Assembly (NCBI GenBank): GCA_029560805.1
Contig: JAKQKE010000284.1
Location: 1-64,000, forward strand
From: Spirochaetota bacterium
Lineage (GTDB): Bacteria; Spirochaetota; Spirochaetia; Treponematales; UBA12059
Length of the DNA: 64,000 nt
Direction: 5' to 3'
In this document: in pieces, positions 48,429 through 56,021 of the stretch
Numbering within the stretch: position 1 is the stretch's first letter
Layout of the letters: every line of letters begins with the position of its first letter
Notes under the pieces: model-generated
What the model was told of the DNA's origin: nothing
The model's database searches: none
The model's input: only the letters and a program-made list of their open reading frames with translations
Program-made: the position numbers and the translations under genes

Positions 48429-49499
48429 ATGGAACGCATCAAGGTCATGGTCGTAGACGACTCCGCCGTAGTCAGGCAGACGCTCAAGGAACTCCTGGAT
48501 TCTGACCCGGGCATAGAGGTCCTGGCCGTAGCCTCCGATCCCATCTTCGCGCTCAAGAAGCTTGAAACCGAGCGCCCCGACGTCATTGTATCCGACGTCG
48601 AGATGCCGAGGATGGACGGCCTTTCGTTCCTGCGGAAGATTATGGAGACCAGCCAAATACCGGTGGTCATCTGCTCGAGCAAGACCGAGGCCGGTTCGGA
48701 TAACGCCATCAAGGCGATGGAATACGGCGCTGTTGAAATCATCCAGAAGCCGAAGCTCGGCACGAAGCAGTTCCTGGAGGAATCGAAGGTCGAGATCTGC
48801 GACGTCGTCAAGGCCGCCTATGCGGCGCGGCATCGTAGACGCGCGCCAGCCGCTCCTATACGCGACGTGGCTCCGAAACTCACCGCCGACGTAATGCTGC
48901 CTGCCCCCGGCTCGGGGCATATCATCGAGACGACCGAGAAGGTCGTGGTGGTAGGCGCGTCTACCGGGGGTACCGAGGCGCTTCGGGAATTCCTCGAGGT
49001 GCTACCGGAGGACACGCCGGGCATCGTCATCGTCCAGCACATGCCGGAGCACTTCACCGCGGCTTTCGCGCGGCGCCTGGACGGGCTCTGCCGCGTGAGC
49101 GTCAAGGAAGCCGCCGATAACGACACGGTCATTCGCGGAAGGGTGTTGATCGCTCCCGGAAACCAGCATACACTACTCAAGCGATCCGGCGCCCGCTACT
49201 ATGTCGAGGTCAAGGAAGGCCCGCTGGTATGCAGGCACAGGCCGAGCGTCGACGTGCTGTTCAGGTCGGCGGCCAGGTACGCCGGCAATAACGCCGTCGG
49301 CGTGATCATGACCGGCATGGGGGACGACGGCTCGCGAGGCATGAAGGAAATGCACGACGCGAAGGCCTGGACTATAGCCCAGGACGAGCAGTCATGCGTG
49401 GTCTTCGGCATGCCGAACGAGGCGATCAAGCTCGGGGGGGTGGATGTGGTGTTGCCCCTCGGCAAGATAGCGTCCGAGGTCTTGAGGGCGGCCAAGTAA
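48429..49499 (+). CDS. cheB: Protein-glutamate methylesterase/deamidase CheB
   Basis: 356 residues. Receiver domain (~1-120) with phospho-acceptor Asp in [11 protein letters not shown], a linker (~135-165), then the methylesterase domain. The catalytic triad is visible as Ser in [10 protein letters not shown], His in QHMPEHF and Asp in MTGMGDDG. It demethylates receptors and resets adaptation together with CheR. GGGGAG precedes the ATG. No CheA, CheW or receptor gene lies in this window. Confidence 0.96.
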   Translation: MERIKVMVVDDSAVVRQTLKELLDSDPGIEVLAVASDPIFALKKLETERPDVIVSDVEMPRMDGLSFLRKIMETSQIPVVICSSKTEAGSDNAIKAMEYGAVEIIQKPKLGTKQFLEESKVEICDVVKAAYAARHRRRAPAAPIRDVAPKLTADVMLPAPGSGHIIETTEKVVVVGASTGGTEALREFLEVLPEDTPGIVIVQHMPEHFTAAFARRLDGLCRVSVKEAADNDTVIRGRVLIAPGNQHTLLKRSGARYYVEVKEGPLVCRHRPSVDVLFRSAARYAGNNAVGVIMTGMGDDGSRGMKEMHDAKAWTIAQDEQSCVVFGMPNEAIKLGGVDVVLPLGKIASEVLRAAK

Positions 49500-49503
49500 C
49501 GCG

Positions 49504-49532
49504 TTCGCTTTGAACGGCGCTAGCAATACATA
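49504..49532 (+). promoter_or_regulatory. Possible promoter of the cheY-like gene
   Basis: TTCGCT (49504-49509), 17 bp, TACATA (49527-49532), just after the cheB stop. The match is weaker than for the other promoters here. Confidence 0.35.
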
Positions 49533-49570
49533 AGGGTCCGGCGTCGAGCCGCGCGGCCCGAGGAGAGATC

Positions 49571-49939
49571 ATGGCGAAGAGTATCTTGATTATCGACGAT
49601 TCGGCCGCCATACGGCAGAGCATTTCCTATATCCTGCAGCAGGAAGGCTACGCTACGGTAGAGGCGGGAGACGGCGTCGAAGGGCTCCAGCGGCTCGACG
49701 AGGGCACCCGCTTCGATTGCATCATCACCGACGTCAACATGCCGAACATGGACGGCATCACCTTCATCCGCAAGGCCAGGGAGAACCCGAAATTTAAGTT
49801 CGTGCCGATCCTCGTGCTGACCACCGAGTCGCAGGGCGGCAAGATGAACGAGGGCAAGGAAGCCGGCGCTACCGGTTGGATAGTCAAGCCGTTCAGCGCC
49901 GATAAGCTACTGGCCGTCGTCAAGAAGGTCGCCGAGTAG
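49571..49939 (+). CDS. CheY-like single-domain response regulator
   Basis: 122 residues. Acidic residues in LIIDDSAAIRQS, phospho-acceptor Asp in IITDVNMPNMDG (~residue 54), Thr in LTTESQGGK and Lys in IVKPFSADKLL. The TTESQGGKMNEGKEAGATGW block is characteristic of the CheY variants found next to cheR/cheB in alternative chemosensory clusters. Its job is either flagellar-switch output or a phosphate sink. GAGGAGAG ribosome site. Confidence 0.92.
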   Translation: MAKSILIIDDSAAIRQSISYILQQEGYATVEAGDGVEGLQRLDEGTRFDCIITDVNMPNMDGITFIRKARENPKFKFVPILVLTTESQGGKMNEGKEAGATGWIVKPFSADKLLAVVKKVAE

Positions 49940-49993
49940 CATGCGTACGCCGACTCCGCGTCCGCCGAGCGCGGGGAACGCCTCGAGGCGCGG

Positions 49994-51922
49994 ATGAGCG
50001 GCCTCGAGGATCGCACAGCGCGTATAATCATCTGCGAGGACGAGCGCATCGTCGCCCTCGACCTTCGCGCCTTCCTCCAGCGTAATGGCTACGAGGTGCC
50101 GTCCCTCTTCGCCTCGGCCGAGGATCTGCTCGAGTCCGTCGAGGCCTTGGAACCGGACCTCGTGCTGATGGATATCCACCTGCAGGGCGCTATGGACGGC
50201 ATCGAGGCCGCCGCCATCCTGCTCGAGCGCTGGGCCATCCCGGTCATCCTCCTCACCGCCTACGCCGACGGCCCGACGATCGAACGGGCCAAACTGACCC
50301 ATCCCTACGCCTACATCCTCAAGCCCTATGACGAGCGCGAGCTGCGGACGGCCATCTCGATAGGTTTGTACCGGGCCTCGATGGAGAAACGCCTCAGGAC
50401 GAGCGAGGAACGCTATCGGGGGCTTTTCGAGCATGGCCTGGCAGCGACGATGCTCGCGGAGCCGGGCGGCCGCGTACTGGAGGCGAACAATGCGTTCGCG
50501 GCCTTGGCTCCCGACGCAGGAAACGCGCAGGATATCCTGGCCGATCCAGTCGACGCCGAACGCTTGGTCGCCGCGATGGAAAAGGGCGACTCGTATGGGC
50601 CGGTCGAGGTGCGTATCAAACGAGCCGACGGCGCTGAAGCCTGGGTGCTGCTCAGCGCCGCGCCGATGCGGCTGTCCGACGGCACTGCGGCGTATCAGTT
50701 CCAGGCGGTCGACATCACGGAGCGGAAGTCCCTGGCGGACCAGCTCCTCCACGCCCAGAAGCTATCGGCGCTCGGGCGCTTCGCCGGCGGTGTCGCCCAC
50801 GACTTCAACAACGTGCTCACCGCGGTCATGGGCTATTCGAGGCTGCTCCGAAGCGACCTCGAGGAGGAGGGCCATCCGCTCGAGGAGCTCGATGGCATCG
50901 ACCAGGCCGCGAAACGGGCAGCGGCCCTCGCCAGGCAGCTCCTCCTGTTCTCGAGGCGGGAGGATATGAAGCTGGCGGTGTTCAGCCTGTCGGAGTTGGC
51001 TCGCGAGGACGAGCGTATGCTCAGGCGCATCATCGGAGAGGGAGCCACGCTCGTCATCCGGGCACTCGCCGACGACGACCTGGTTCGCGTTGACCGCGCC
51101 CGCGTCGAGCAGGCGGTCGTCAACCTGATAGCCAACGCCAGGGACGTTACCGACCGGGGCGGACGCATCTACCTCGCGACCGGAACCGTCCGGTACGACG
51201 AGCCGGTCATGGGCGCCATCGAGCCGGTGCCGGCCGGCGACTGGTCGTACATCGAGGTCGTCGACGAGGGGCCGGGCATCCCGCCGGAGCTACTGGATAA
51301 GGTGTTCCAGCCGTTCTTCACCACGAAGCCCGCGGATCGGGGCACGGGTCTCGGCTTGTCCACCGTCGCCGGCATCGTCCGCCAGGCCGAGGGGCGGATA
51401 GCCCTGGTCTCCAAGCCGGGCGCCGGTACGACGATGCGCCTCCTATTCCCCAGGGTGCAGGGCGGCCAGCCGCGGGAAGAAGCGGGGGCGCACGATCGGG
51501 GCGCCGTACGCGCGAGACACGGATCGTTGCCAGCGGGGGCCTATCGGCCCAGGATACTCCTCGTCGAGCACGACGACTCGGTCCGGGCCATACTCGAGGC
51601 GCTGATGGAAAGGGCCGGCTACGCGGTGTTCTCAGCTACCCATCCCGGCGAGGCCCTGCTCATCGCCGAAAATATGGCTAACGGACCGGACTTGCTCGTC
51701 GCCGATGACGAGCTGCCGCTGATGGGCGGGGTTGAGCTGGCTGGCAGGCTGCGCGCCGGGGGCAGGGCCGTACCAGCCCTGTACCTCAGGGCGGCCGACG
51801 GGAACCACGAGGACCGGCCGGCCGTCGATTCGGCTACGGGCGCGGAGGCGTTCCTCGATAAGCCGTTTACTGAGGACGAGCTCATGGACGCCATGGAGGG
51901 ACTGCTCCCTCGCCGCTCCTAG
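49994..51922 (+). CDS. Hybrid sensor kinase: receiver-PAS-kinase-receiver
   Basis: 642 residues, soluble. N-terminal receiver (~10-125) with Asp in [13 protein letters not shown] and Lys in [11 protein letters not shown]-like domain (~140-245). HisKA with the phospho-acceptor in [16 protein letters not shown] (~272), the HDFNN type of hybrid kinases. ATPase domain with [24 protein letters not shown] and [12 protein letters not shown]-terminal receiver (~515-640) with Asp in [13 protein letters not shown] and Lys in [10 protein letters not shown]. The two receivers on one kinase suggest input and output phosphorelay steps. The stop overlaps the convergent ABC gene stop (CTAG). Confidence 0.93.
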   Translation: MSGLEDRTARIIICEDERIVALDLRAFLQRNGYEVPSLFASAEDLLESVEALEPDLVLMDIHLQGAMDGIEAAAILLERWAIPVILLTAYADGPTIERAKLTHPYAYILKPYDERELRTAISIGLYRASMEKRLRTSEERYRGLFEHGLAATMLAEPGGRVLEANNAFAALAPDAGNAQDILADPVDAERLVAAMEKGDSYGPVEVRIKRADGAEAWVLLSAAPMRLSDGTAAYQFQAVDITERKSLADQLLHAQKLSALGRFAGGVAHDFNNVLTAVMGYSRLLRSDLEEEGHPLEELDGIDQAAKRAAALARQLLLFSRREDMKLAVFSLSELAREDERMLRRIIGEGATLVIRALADDDLVRVDRARVEQAVVNLIANARDVTDRGGRIYLATGTVRYDEPVMGAIEPVPAGDWSYIEVVDEGPGIPPELLDKVFQPFFTTKPADRGTGLGLSTVAGIVRQAEGRIALVSKPGAGTTMRLLFPRVQGGQPREEAGAHDRGAVRARHGSLPAGAYRPRILLVEHDDSVRAILEALMERAGYAVFSATHPGEALLIAENMANGPDLLVADDELPLMGGVELAGRLRAGGRAVPALYLRAADGNHEDRPAVDSATGAEAFLDKPFTEDELMDAMEGLLPRRS

Positions 51923-52629
51923 GACAGTATGGATTCGTACAGGCGCGCCTCGAAGGAGGCCGCAGCGCGACTGGCGAAGCCGCGATCCTCCTTGGCCAGC
52001 GTCAGGTCGAAGACATCCCTGGTCTTGGCGGGCTTGTCCGACAGCGTGGCTATCCTCGAGCCCAGGTAGATAGCCTCGCGTACGTCGTGGGTCACGACGA
52101 CGGCGCTGCGTCCGTCGCGCTCGCGCAGATCGAGGAATAGATCCATCACGGAGATGCGCGTACGCAGGTCGAGCGACGAGAAGGGCTCGTCGAGCAGCAA
52201 CACCTCCGACGGGTAGGCGAAGGCCCTGGCGAGCGCTACCCTGCGCCGCATGCCACCGGACATGGCCCCGGGTTTCGAGCCGCGAGAGCCGTGGAGCCCT
52301 ACGGCCGCCAGGGCCTCCTCGGCCGTCGCCATGGCGTGGTCGCGGTCCATGAAACGCCTGAGCACCAGCGCTACGTTGTCCATAGCGCTCATCCAGGGCA
52401 TCAGGCGGTCTTCCTGGAATACGTAGCTGGCCTTTCCGGGTCCGAACCCGAGCACCTCTCCGGAATAGTCCTCGTCGAGACCGGCGAGTATGTTGAGGAG
52501 GCTCGTCTTGCCGCATCCCGACGGGCCGAGCACAACCGTGACACGGCCGGCCGGGAATTCCAGGTCGAGCCCGCCGAGTACTCGCAGCTCGCCGAAGGAC
52601 TTCGCGAGGCCCTTTACTTCGTAGCCCAC
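51919..52629 (-). CDS. ABC transporter ATP-binding protein, SsuB/TauB/ThiZ-like
   Basis: 236 residues from the GTG at 52629, which follows GGAGG with 5-nt spacing; the longer frame to 52806 runs inside the permease gene and is rejected. Walker A GPSGCGKTSLLNIL, Q-loop FQEDRLMPW, signature MSGGMRRRVALARAF and Walker B VLLLDEPFSSLD are all present. This subfamily powers import of nitrate, sulfonates, taurine or thiamine precursors. It overlaps the permease by 16 bp. Confidence 0.93.
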   Translation of the reverse strand: MGYEVKGLAKSFGELRVLGGLDLEFPAGRVTVVLGPSGCGKTSLLNILAGLDEDYSGEVLGFGPGKASYVFQEDRLMPWMSAMDNVALVLRRFMDRDHAMATAEEALAAVGLHGSRGSKPGAMSGGMRRRVALARAFAYPSEVLLLDEPFSSLDLRTRISVMDLFLDLRERDGRSAVVVTHDVREAIYLGSRIATLSDKPAKTRDVFDLTLAKEDRGFASRAAASFEARLYESILS

Positions 52630-53375
52630 GAGAGCCTCCTGGACAGCAGGTCGAACAGAGCGTCGCTCACCGCGCAGAGCAGTATCCCGACGGTCACCCA
52701 GGCGAATACCTCGGCGGTTTCTAGCATGACGCGGGCGTTCTGCATGCCCGTGCCCACGGCTCGGGCCGGCTGGCTCAGTACTTCTCCGGCGACGACGACC
52801 TTCCAAGATAGGCCGATGACATTCCTGGCGGCCGAGGCGAGATGCGGCGCGGCCGACGGAAAGCGTATCCTGGCCGCTATGTCGCGGGCCGGCACGCCGA
52901 AGCTTCTAGCCATGTCGAGCAGGCGAGGGTCGGTGGACCGGACGCCGGCTGCCACGTCGGCGACGGCGACGGGGAAGGCCATCACGACCGCCGAGAAGAC
53001 CGGTACGATTCCCGATGGGAACCAGATCATCGCCAGCAGGATGATGGCCAGGACCGGGGTGGCCCGCGTGACGGTCAGCGCCGGGGCGAGCATGGCCCTA
53101 CAGCGGTCAGACAGCCCGGCTGCGAAGCCGAGCGAGACGCCCAGGGCCATCGATATGCCGAACGAGGCGAGGCCCCGGAGCGCCGTAGCCGACAGGGCGG
53201 CGGCGAAGCCATCGTCGGACGCAACGCGGAGCAGGGTCGATAGGACGCGCTCGGGCGCCGGCAGTACGATGTCGGCGCCTATGGCCATCGAGCCTAGCTT
53301 CCAGACCGCCGCGAGTACGGCGACGGCCAGGACAGCATCCGCTTTAGCGCGCGAGGTCCGCGTACCAGGCATCAT
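52614..53375 (-). CDS. ABC transporter permease, SsuC/TauC/ThiX-like
   Basis: 253 residues with about six membrane segments. The cytoplasmic EAA-like loop reads MARSFGVPARDIAARIRFPSA, where the permease docks on the ATPase. The protein is typical of the nitrate/sulfonate/bicarbonate BPD_transp_1 group. A second Met one codon later is equally possible. It overlaps the substrate-binding gene by 32 bp, a large overlap that supports coupled translation. Confidence 0.92.
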   Translation of the reverse strand: MMPGTRTSRAKADAVLAVAVLAAVWKLGSMAIGADIVLPAPERVLSTLLRVASDDGFAAALSATALRGLASFGISMALGVSLGFAAGLSDRCRAMLAPALTVTRATPVLAIILLAMIWFPSGIVPVFSAVVMAFPVAVADVAAGVRSTDPRLLDMARSFGVPARDIAARIRFPSAAPHLASAARNVIGLSWKVVVAGEVLSQPARAVGTGMQNARVMLETAEVFAWVTVGILLCAVSDALFDLLSRRLSWATK

Positions 53376-54351
53376 CCGGCAGCTTCCCTCCGACCGACGC
53401 GGGTACCGAGGCGAGGAACACCGATAGGAGCGCCTCGACGGCCGGCCTGGCCTCGGGCGCAGCGACGAAGGTGAAGGCGCAGGCCGGGATGGCGGCCGCG
53501 GCGATGGGCGCCTTGAGCCCCATGTCGTGCTTCTCGACCAGGGTCCCCGCGGCGGCGGGATCGGCCAGCGTCGACCGTATCGATGCCTCGTAGGCGGCCG
53601 CGAGGGCGGCTACGGCCGCAGGGCGCTCGTCGATCAGCGTGGATCGCACGACGAATACCGTCATCGGATAGTCGTCCTGGCCGGTAGCGCGCTTCCAAAG
53701 CTCCGTCAGGGAGAAGGGTACGACCGCGTTCTTGTTGCCGGACAGGGCCAGCGTGGCGAAGGGCTCGGGGAGCACCGCGCTGGAGATGCGGCCGGCTACC
53801 AGGCTGGCCGCCATCTCGGGATACGGCATGTTGAACGCTAGCCGCAGGTCGCGCGATGGGTCGAGGCCGACCTCGATAAGCACGGTCCGCATCAGGAACT
53901 CCGGCGTGGCGCCCTGGCCGGCGACGTATAGCTCGCGGCCGCGCAGGTCGGCGGGCGACGATAGGCTCGGGTCGGTGGTGACGAGCTTGACCATGCCATT
54001 GCCCACGACGGCCACGAGCCTGTAACCGAGGCCGGAGTTATAGAGCTTCGCTGCCAGGTTGACGGGCAGGGCCGCGGCGTCCAGCTCCCTCGATAGAAGC
54101 TTGGCTGCCATCGCGTCGGCCGAAGGCACGGCTTCGAAGGAGGCTGTCGCCGCCTGGGGCAGGGCCGGGGGATTCTCGAACAGGCCTATCATACCGATGC
54201 CCGAAGGTCCCTTGATAGCGCCGACCCGGAGGACGAGTGGCTCGAGCGGGGTTGCCTGGGAGACCTCGCGGGAAGGTTCTTTGCCGCCAAGGGCGAAGGC
54301 GGAAGAGGCTAACGATAGAACCGCTAAAGCGGCGATACAACGACGATGCAT
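53344..54351 (-). CDS. ABC transporter substrate-binding protein, NMT1/SsuA-like
   Basis: 335 residues from the ATG at 54351, preceded by AAAGGA. Signal peptide ~1-22 (ALAVLSLASSAFA). The mature part has the two-lobe NMT1/THI5-like pattern: LRVGAIKGPSGIG at the start, DLRGRELYVAGQGATPEFLM mid-protein and a helical C-terminus. Ligands of this family include hydroxymethylpyrimidine, sulfonates, nitrate and riboflavin; no ligand can be assigned. It is the first gene of the three-gene importer, divergent from mcsA. Confidence 0.85.
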   Translation of the reverse strand: MHRRCIAALAVLSLASSAFALGGKEPSREVSQATPLEPLVLRVGAIKGPSGIGMIGLFENPPALPQAATASFEAVPSADAMAAKLLSRELDAAALPVNLAAKLYNSGLGYRLVAVVGNGMVKLVTTDPSLSSPADLRGRELYVAGQGATPEFLMRTVLIEVGLDPSRDLRLAFNMPYPEMAASLVAGRISSAVLPEPFATLALSGNKNAVVPFSLTELWKRATGQDDYPMTVFVVRSTLIDERPAAVAALAAAYEASIRSTLADPAAAGTLVEKHDMGLKAPIAAAAIPACAFTFVAAPEARPAVEALLSVFLASVPASVGGKLPDDAWYADLAR

Positions 54352-54361
54352 AGACTTCCTT

Positions 54362-54380
54362 TCGACGGCATGGCCGTCGA
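54362..54380. repeat. Perfect 19-bp inverted repeat before the importer operon
   Basis: TCGACGGC-ATG-GCCGTCGA (8-bp arms, 3-nt centre) lies 11-29 bp upstream of the substrate-binding-protein start. It could be a repressor operator or an RNA hairpin just before the ribosome site. Confidence 0.65.
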
Positions 54381-54439
54381 CTACGATGATATCGTCCAGC
54401 CTACGCAAGGGCAAGCCTGGCCGCTTCAGGCGATGGCGC

Positions 54440-54468
54440 TTTCATCTAGCCCGCATTTAGCATATAGT
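54440..54468 (+). promoter_or_regulatory. Promoter of mcsA-mcsB-clpC, leaderless geometry
   Basis: TATAGT (54463-54468) six bases before the ATG at 54475, with a weak -35 TTTCAT (54440-54445) at 17 bp. No CtsR heptad repeat (GGTCAAA-N3-GGTCAAA) was seen nearby. Confidence 0.6.
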
Positions 54469-54474
54469 AATACC

Positions 54475-54942
54475 ATGCGATGCGATGCCTGCGGTTCGAT
54501 CGACAGTGTCTTCTTCATCAAGCCGGACGGTGCTGGAGGCGAACAACGCCTCTGCAGGCGCTGCGCGCTGGCCCGCGGCTACGCCGTCGGCGGCGACGGC
54601 GTACTAGGCGCCATTGTCGATCCGGATCCTGGCGAGGGGCCGGAGCCCGTCTGCCGCGACTGCGGCTGGACCGCAGAGCGGCTTCGGGCCACCGGAAGAT
54701 TAGGCTGTTCTTCCTGCGCCTCGACGTTCAGGAGCCTGGTATCGGCCATGCTGGCCCGTGCCGGCGCTCGCGGCGCGTACGACGGTAAGGTGCCCAGGAC
54801 GGCGGCGCCGGCCCGCGACGCCGATGGATCGCGGGCGGCCATGACGCTATCGCTCGAGCGGGCCGTCGCCCGCGAGGATTTCGAAACCGCGGCCTCCATT
54901 CGAGACCGGCTCCGCGCCGCCGCGGCTAAGGCTAGGCCGTGA
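54475..54942 (+). CDS. mcsA: McsA-like zinc-finger/UVR-motif protein
   Basis: 155 residues from the ATG at 54475; the open frame to 54346 crosses the promoter and is rejected. Two Cys pairs form each of two zinc fingers: CDAC...CRRC (residues ~3-29) and CRDC...CSSC (~60-84). The C-terminal UVR motif ERAVAREDFETAASIRDRL matches UvrB/UvrC and ClpC. In Firmicutes McsA activates the arginine kinase McsB. The GTGA overlap with the next gene gives tight coupling. Confidence 0.88.
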   Translation: MRCDACGSIDSVFFIKPDGAGGEQRLCRRCALARGYAVGGDGVLGAIVDPDPGEGPEPVCRDCGWTAERLRATGRLGCSSCASTFRSLVSAMLARAGARGAYDGKVPRTAAPARDADGSRAAMTLSLERAVAREDFETAASIRDRLRAAAAKARP

Positions 54943-56021
54943 CGCTGCACGGTCCCGCCTCGATGCCACCTCCGCGCGGGGATCATCCCGAGTACGATGT
55001 CGTCGTCCAATCCTTCGTCCAGGCGGATCGCAACCTGGTCGGAACACGCTTTCCCCACGCCATGAGGCCGGGCGAAGCCGGTGAGCTGCGCGCCTGCCTC
55101 GGCGCCGCCGCGCGTGCCTGCGCTTACGCGGTCGCGCGGGTCGGTGACCTCGACGCCCAGTGCCGCTCGAACCTCGCGGAACGGGAACTGTACTCGCGGC
55201 CATACCTGCTCGATGACGAGAACCTAGCCGCCCTGAGGGTCGATAGCGCCGCCTGGCTGGCGTTCAACGACACGAATCACCTATCCCTGCGCTCGGCCCT
55301 GCCGGGCCTGGCCTTGGAGGCCGCGTGGGACCTCGTATCGGCGGCTGACGACCAGATCTCCGCTTGCCTCGGCGACCGTCCCTGGGCCTTCGATACGGAT
55401 ATGGGCTACATCATGTCCGAGGCTTCGCGTTGCGGTAGCGGCTTATCTGCACGCATCACCGTGCATGCGCCCGCCTTGGTCCTGTCAGGACTGGCGGAGA
55501 CCGCGTTTAAGCGCGCCATGGAGGCGGGCTTCGTCGTGTCCGGCTCCTACTCGAGCCTGGCCGCCTCCGGAGGCTCGCTGTTCGACCTGTCCTTGCCGTA
55601 CGCAAGCCGCGGGCCGGAGCGCGACTCGTTGGGGCGCTTATCGTCGGCGGCCAAGGCCATAGCCGAATACGAGAGGCGGGCCAGGGCGGAGTTGCTGTCG
55701 AAAAGCCCCTGGGACATACTGGATACCATAGGGCGGGCCGCTGGCAAGGCGGGCGGAGCCAGGCTACTGTCGCGCGACGAGGCTACGGATATATGCTCCG
55801 GGCTTAGGCTCGGGCTGGCCTGCGGCGTCCTCGAGGGGCTGAGCCTCGAGGACGCGACCGACCTGTGGCCGGGGCTACGGGTCAAGCCATCGCCGTCGGA
55901 CGCGAGTATTGGGCCTTCGAGCCAGGCGGGCTCGGAAGAGCCCGAGGCGGCGCGCAGGGCGACGAGTCTCAGGCTCGCGGTCGCGGGCCTACGTTTATCG
56001 CAGGGGTACATCGATGTTTAA
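54939..56021 (+). CDS. mcsB: McsB-like guanido-kinase homologue, catalytic residues lost
   Basis: 360 residues from a GTG. It aligns end to end with McsB protein-arginine kinase, but nearly every active-site motif is changed: SSRIRLARN reads QSFVQADRN (24-32), NEEDH reads NDTNH (110-114), the SCPTNxGTGLRA loop reads EASRCGSGLSA (161-171), and the GEGSE loop with the second catalytic Glu reads SYSSLAAS (203-210). Structural segments such as ERELYSRPYLL and VHAPALVL remain. It is best viewed as a pseudokinase. The C-terminal ~25 residues form a polar tail. Overlaps clpC by 8 bp. Confidence 0.82.
   Translation: MTLHGPASMPPPRGDHPEYDVVVQSFVQADRNLVGTRFPHAMRPGEAGELRACLGAAARACAYAVARVGDLDAQCRSNLAERELYSRPYLLDDENLAALRVDSAAWLAFNDTNHLSLRSALPGLALEAAWDLVSAADDQISACLGDRPWAFDTDMGYIMSEASRCGSGLSARITVHAPALVLSGLAETAFKRAMEAGFVVSGSYSSLAASGGSLFDLSLPYASRGPERDSLGRLSSAAKAIAEYERRARAELLSKSPWDILDTIGRAAGKAGGARLLSRDEATDICSGLRLGLACGVLEGLSLEDATDLWPGLRVKPSPSDASIGPSSQAGSEEPEAARRATSLRLAVAGLRLSQGYIDV

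Noticed and set aside
52630-52806. N-terminal extension of the ABC ATPase
   Set aside because: It would lie wholly inside the permease gene and is Arg-rich low complexity; the GTG at 52629 has GGAGG.
54352-54474. TPP riboswitch before the importer, given its THI5-like binding protein
   Set aside because: The conserved CTGAGA core and the second arm of a thi-box are not present in the leader.
54420-54474. CtsR operator before mcsA
   Set aside because: No GGTCAAA direct repeat is seen and no ctsR gene is linked.
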